From an uncultured Clostridia bacterium (GTDB lineage: Bacteria; Bacillota; Clostridia; Christensenellales; Pumilibacteraceae): a stretch of 16,059 nt of DNA. The stretch covers positions 1-16,059 of the forward strand of contig CANQUR010000018.1 of assembly GCA_947627075.1 (NCBI GenBank), read 5' to 3'. The notes beneath the pieces were generated by a model. That model did no database searches, was not told the DNA's origin, and saw only the letters and a list, made by a program, of their open reading frames with translations. This document shows, one piece after another, positions 15,225 through 16,059 of the stretch (position 1 is the first letter of the stretch; each line of letters starts with the position of its first letter). Both the position numbers and the translations under genes were made by a program.

Positions 15225-15253
15225 TTGTTTTTTTCAGCATCCTATGATATAAT
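15225..15253 (+). promoter_or_regulatory. Promoter of the GNAT gene
   Basis: TTGTTT (15225-15230), 17-nt spacer, TATAAT (15248-15253) with TG before the -10 (extended). The 5' leader is about 12 nt and contains the AAAGGAG site. Confidence 0.75.
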
Positions 15254-15271
15254 ATCCGAAAGGAGAAAATC

Positions 15272-15703
15272 ATGCTCATAAAAGAAATGACTTCGGACTA
15301 TATAGACGAAGTGAAAAAAATGATGCGAGTCTTTTATGCGTCGCCTTGCCTATTGACAAACGGTTCCGAAGAAATCTTCGAAAACGACATAAACAATTGC
15401 ATAGGTGACAGCCCATATCTCGAAGGATACGTCTTTTTGGAGCTTGACAAGGTCGTAGGCTATGCCATGATCGCCAAAAGCTTTTCTACGGAATTCGGAA
15501 AGCCTTGCATTTGGATAGAAGATATATTTTTCAAGCCCAATTCCCGCCGTAAGGGCTTCGGGAGCAAGTTCTTTTCATTTCTGGAAAACAAATATCCGAA
15601 TTGCATTTTCAGGCTTGAAGCCGAAAAAGAAAACGAAGCCGCTATACGCGCATACAAAAAGTATGGCTTTAGCGAGTTGCCCTATTTCGAAATGAAAAAA
15701 TGA
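15272..15703 (+). CDS. GNAT family N-acetyltransferase
   Basis: A 143-residue single-domain acetyltransferase expected to move an acetyl group from acetyl-CoA to an amine. Motif A is clear: WIEDIFFKPNSRRKGFGSKF (81-100), with the pyrophosphate-binding loop RRKGFG (92-97). The C-terminal NEAAIRAYKKYGF (121-133) is the usual motif B region. The acceptor is not predictable. It is a single-gene unit with its own extended -10 promoter and an AAAGGAG ribosome binding site. No recognisable terminator follows it. Confidence 0.93.
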   Translation: MLIKEMTSDYIDEVKKMMRVFYASPCLLTNGSEEIFENDINNCIGDSPYLEGYVFLELDKVVGYAMIAKSFSTEFGKPCIWIEDIFFKPNSRRKGFGSKFFSFLENKYPNCIFRLEAEKENEAAIRAYKKYGFSELPYFEMKK

Positions 15704-15857
15704 CGCTCGAGTGCTTATAAATACGCTTTGCTTCAAACGATACCGAAAGATTTGCACCATTCATTAAAAGTCCGAAAATTCCTCACAAGCATTGCCATAA
15801 TACCCGCCCTATTTCCGCTTCAAACATAATAAATTCCTTTTTACCCGTGCAAAACAG
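15704..15857. other. Intergenic stretch with no supported gene
   Basis: Between the GNAT stop and the tRNA promoter. The minus strand has a 21-codon frame (15798-15733) ending in EWCKSFGIV and a 14-codon frame upstream starting MFEAEIGRVLW after an AAGGA site. They look peptide-like but belong to no family I can name and may be remnants or chance. No strong hairpin is visible. Confidence 0.4.
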
Positions 15858-15886
15858 TTGTCAAATCAATCTTTTTGTGATATATT
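15858..15886 (+). promoter_or_regulatory. Promoter of tRNA-Leu
   Basis: TTGTCA (15858-15863), 17-nt spacer, TATATT (15881-15886) with TG before the -10. It ends about 15 nt before the mature 5' end of the tRNA. Confidence 0.8.
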
Positions 15887-15901
15887 TATAAGGATGTTTT
15901 T

Positions 15902-15988
15902 GCCGCTGTGGTGGAATTGGCAGACGCGCCGGACTCAAAATCCGGTGGTAGCGATACCGTATCGGTTCGACTCCGATCAGCGGCACCA
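15902..15988 (+). tRNA. tRNA-Leu(CAA)
   Basis: An 87-nt class II tRNA with a long variable arm. The acceptor stem GCCGCTG pairs with CAGCGGC, and the 3' ACCA is encoded. The D-loop has the usual TGG...GG pattern, the anticodon stem CCGGA/TCCGG encloses the loop CTCAAAA with anticodon CAA at 15936-15938, and the T arm contains GGTTCGACTCC. It reads the UUG leucine codon. Confidence 0.97.
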
Positions 15989-15997
15989 AGTCAGTAT

Positions 15998-16045
15998 AAT
16001 CCGAACCAAATACTCGTAACGAGTGAATGGTTCGGATTTACTTTT
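15998..16045 (+). terminator. Rho-independent terminator of tRNA-Leu
   Basis: An 11-bp perfect stem AATCCGAACCA (15998-16008) with TGGTTCGGATT (16028-16038), an internal loop of 3 nt on each side, and a nested ACTCG/CGAGT stem (16012-16016, 16020-16024) around TAA. A T-rich tail (TTACTTTTAT) follows, interrupted but adequate. Confidence 0.85.
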
Positions 16046-16059
16046 ATAATTTAGCGAAT

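Noticed and set aside
15733..15798. 21-codon minus-strand ORF ending EWCKSFGIV
   Set aside because: No family recognised, ribosome site doubtful, and no promoter seen. Listed only as an intergenic note.
15902..16059. tRNA-adjacent integration site
   Set aside because: No integrase gene and no repeat of the tRNA 3' end are visible in the window. The inverted repeat after the tRNA is explained as a terminator.

Overview
The window looks like chromosomal DNA from a Gram-positive, low-to-mid GC bacterium, most likely an uncultured clostridial Firmicute. The evidence is strong GGAGG-type ribosome binding sites, many near-consensus sigma-A promoters, a DegV protein, a YtrA-type GntR/ABC operon, and tight gene packing with 1-nt gaps or 4-nt overlaps. 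Genus-level placement is not possible from the sequence alone.

Layout. From 1 to about 12.9 kb everything is on the minus strand and is mostly housekeeping. Read in the direction of transcription (right to left) the order is: a GntR regulator, ABC ATPase and permease operon (12878 to 10648); an rplI, patatin, ComEC-like metallo-hydrolase and Nudix operon (10568 to 7525); a CorC/CNNM-type CBS membrane protein (7446 to 6121); a candidate small RNA (about 6046 to 5901); an operon of an alpha/beta-hydrolase-like protein, signal peptidase I, DegV and a DUF3810 membrane metalloprotease (5828 to 1580); and ftsH (1440 to beyond the left edge). From 13 kb rightwards the DNA is more accessory. A LysR-type regulator that has lost its DNA-binding N-terminus (minus) faces a plus-strand cluster of a carboxymuconolactone-decarboxylase/cupin fusion, an antibiotic-biosynthesis-monooxygenase-fold protein and a flavodoxin tail fragment. 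A GNAT acetyltransferase and a tRNA-Leu(CAA) with a terminator close the window.

What stands out. The intergenic region 5901-6081 holds a promoter matching the consensus exactly (TTGACA, 17 nt, TATAAT), a folded body with a closing stem, and a strand-specific Rho-independent terminator. No convincing ORF lies in that direction, so it is best read as a roughly 146-nt RNA. It contains a 15-nt stretch closely resembling the 3' end of 16S rRNA (the anti-Shine-Dalgarno region) and a second C-rich segment, which suggests pairing with ribosome binding sites or interference with initiation.

Two genes carry apparent single-base frameshifts: the hydrolase-like gene near 4500 and the ABC ATPase near 12220. 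In both, the corrected frame restores family-like sequence and, in the first, normal operon spacing. They may be assembly errors or real lesions. The LysR gene and the flavodoxin are truncated in a way that a single indel does not explain.
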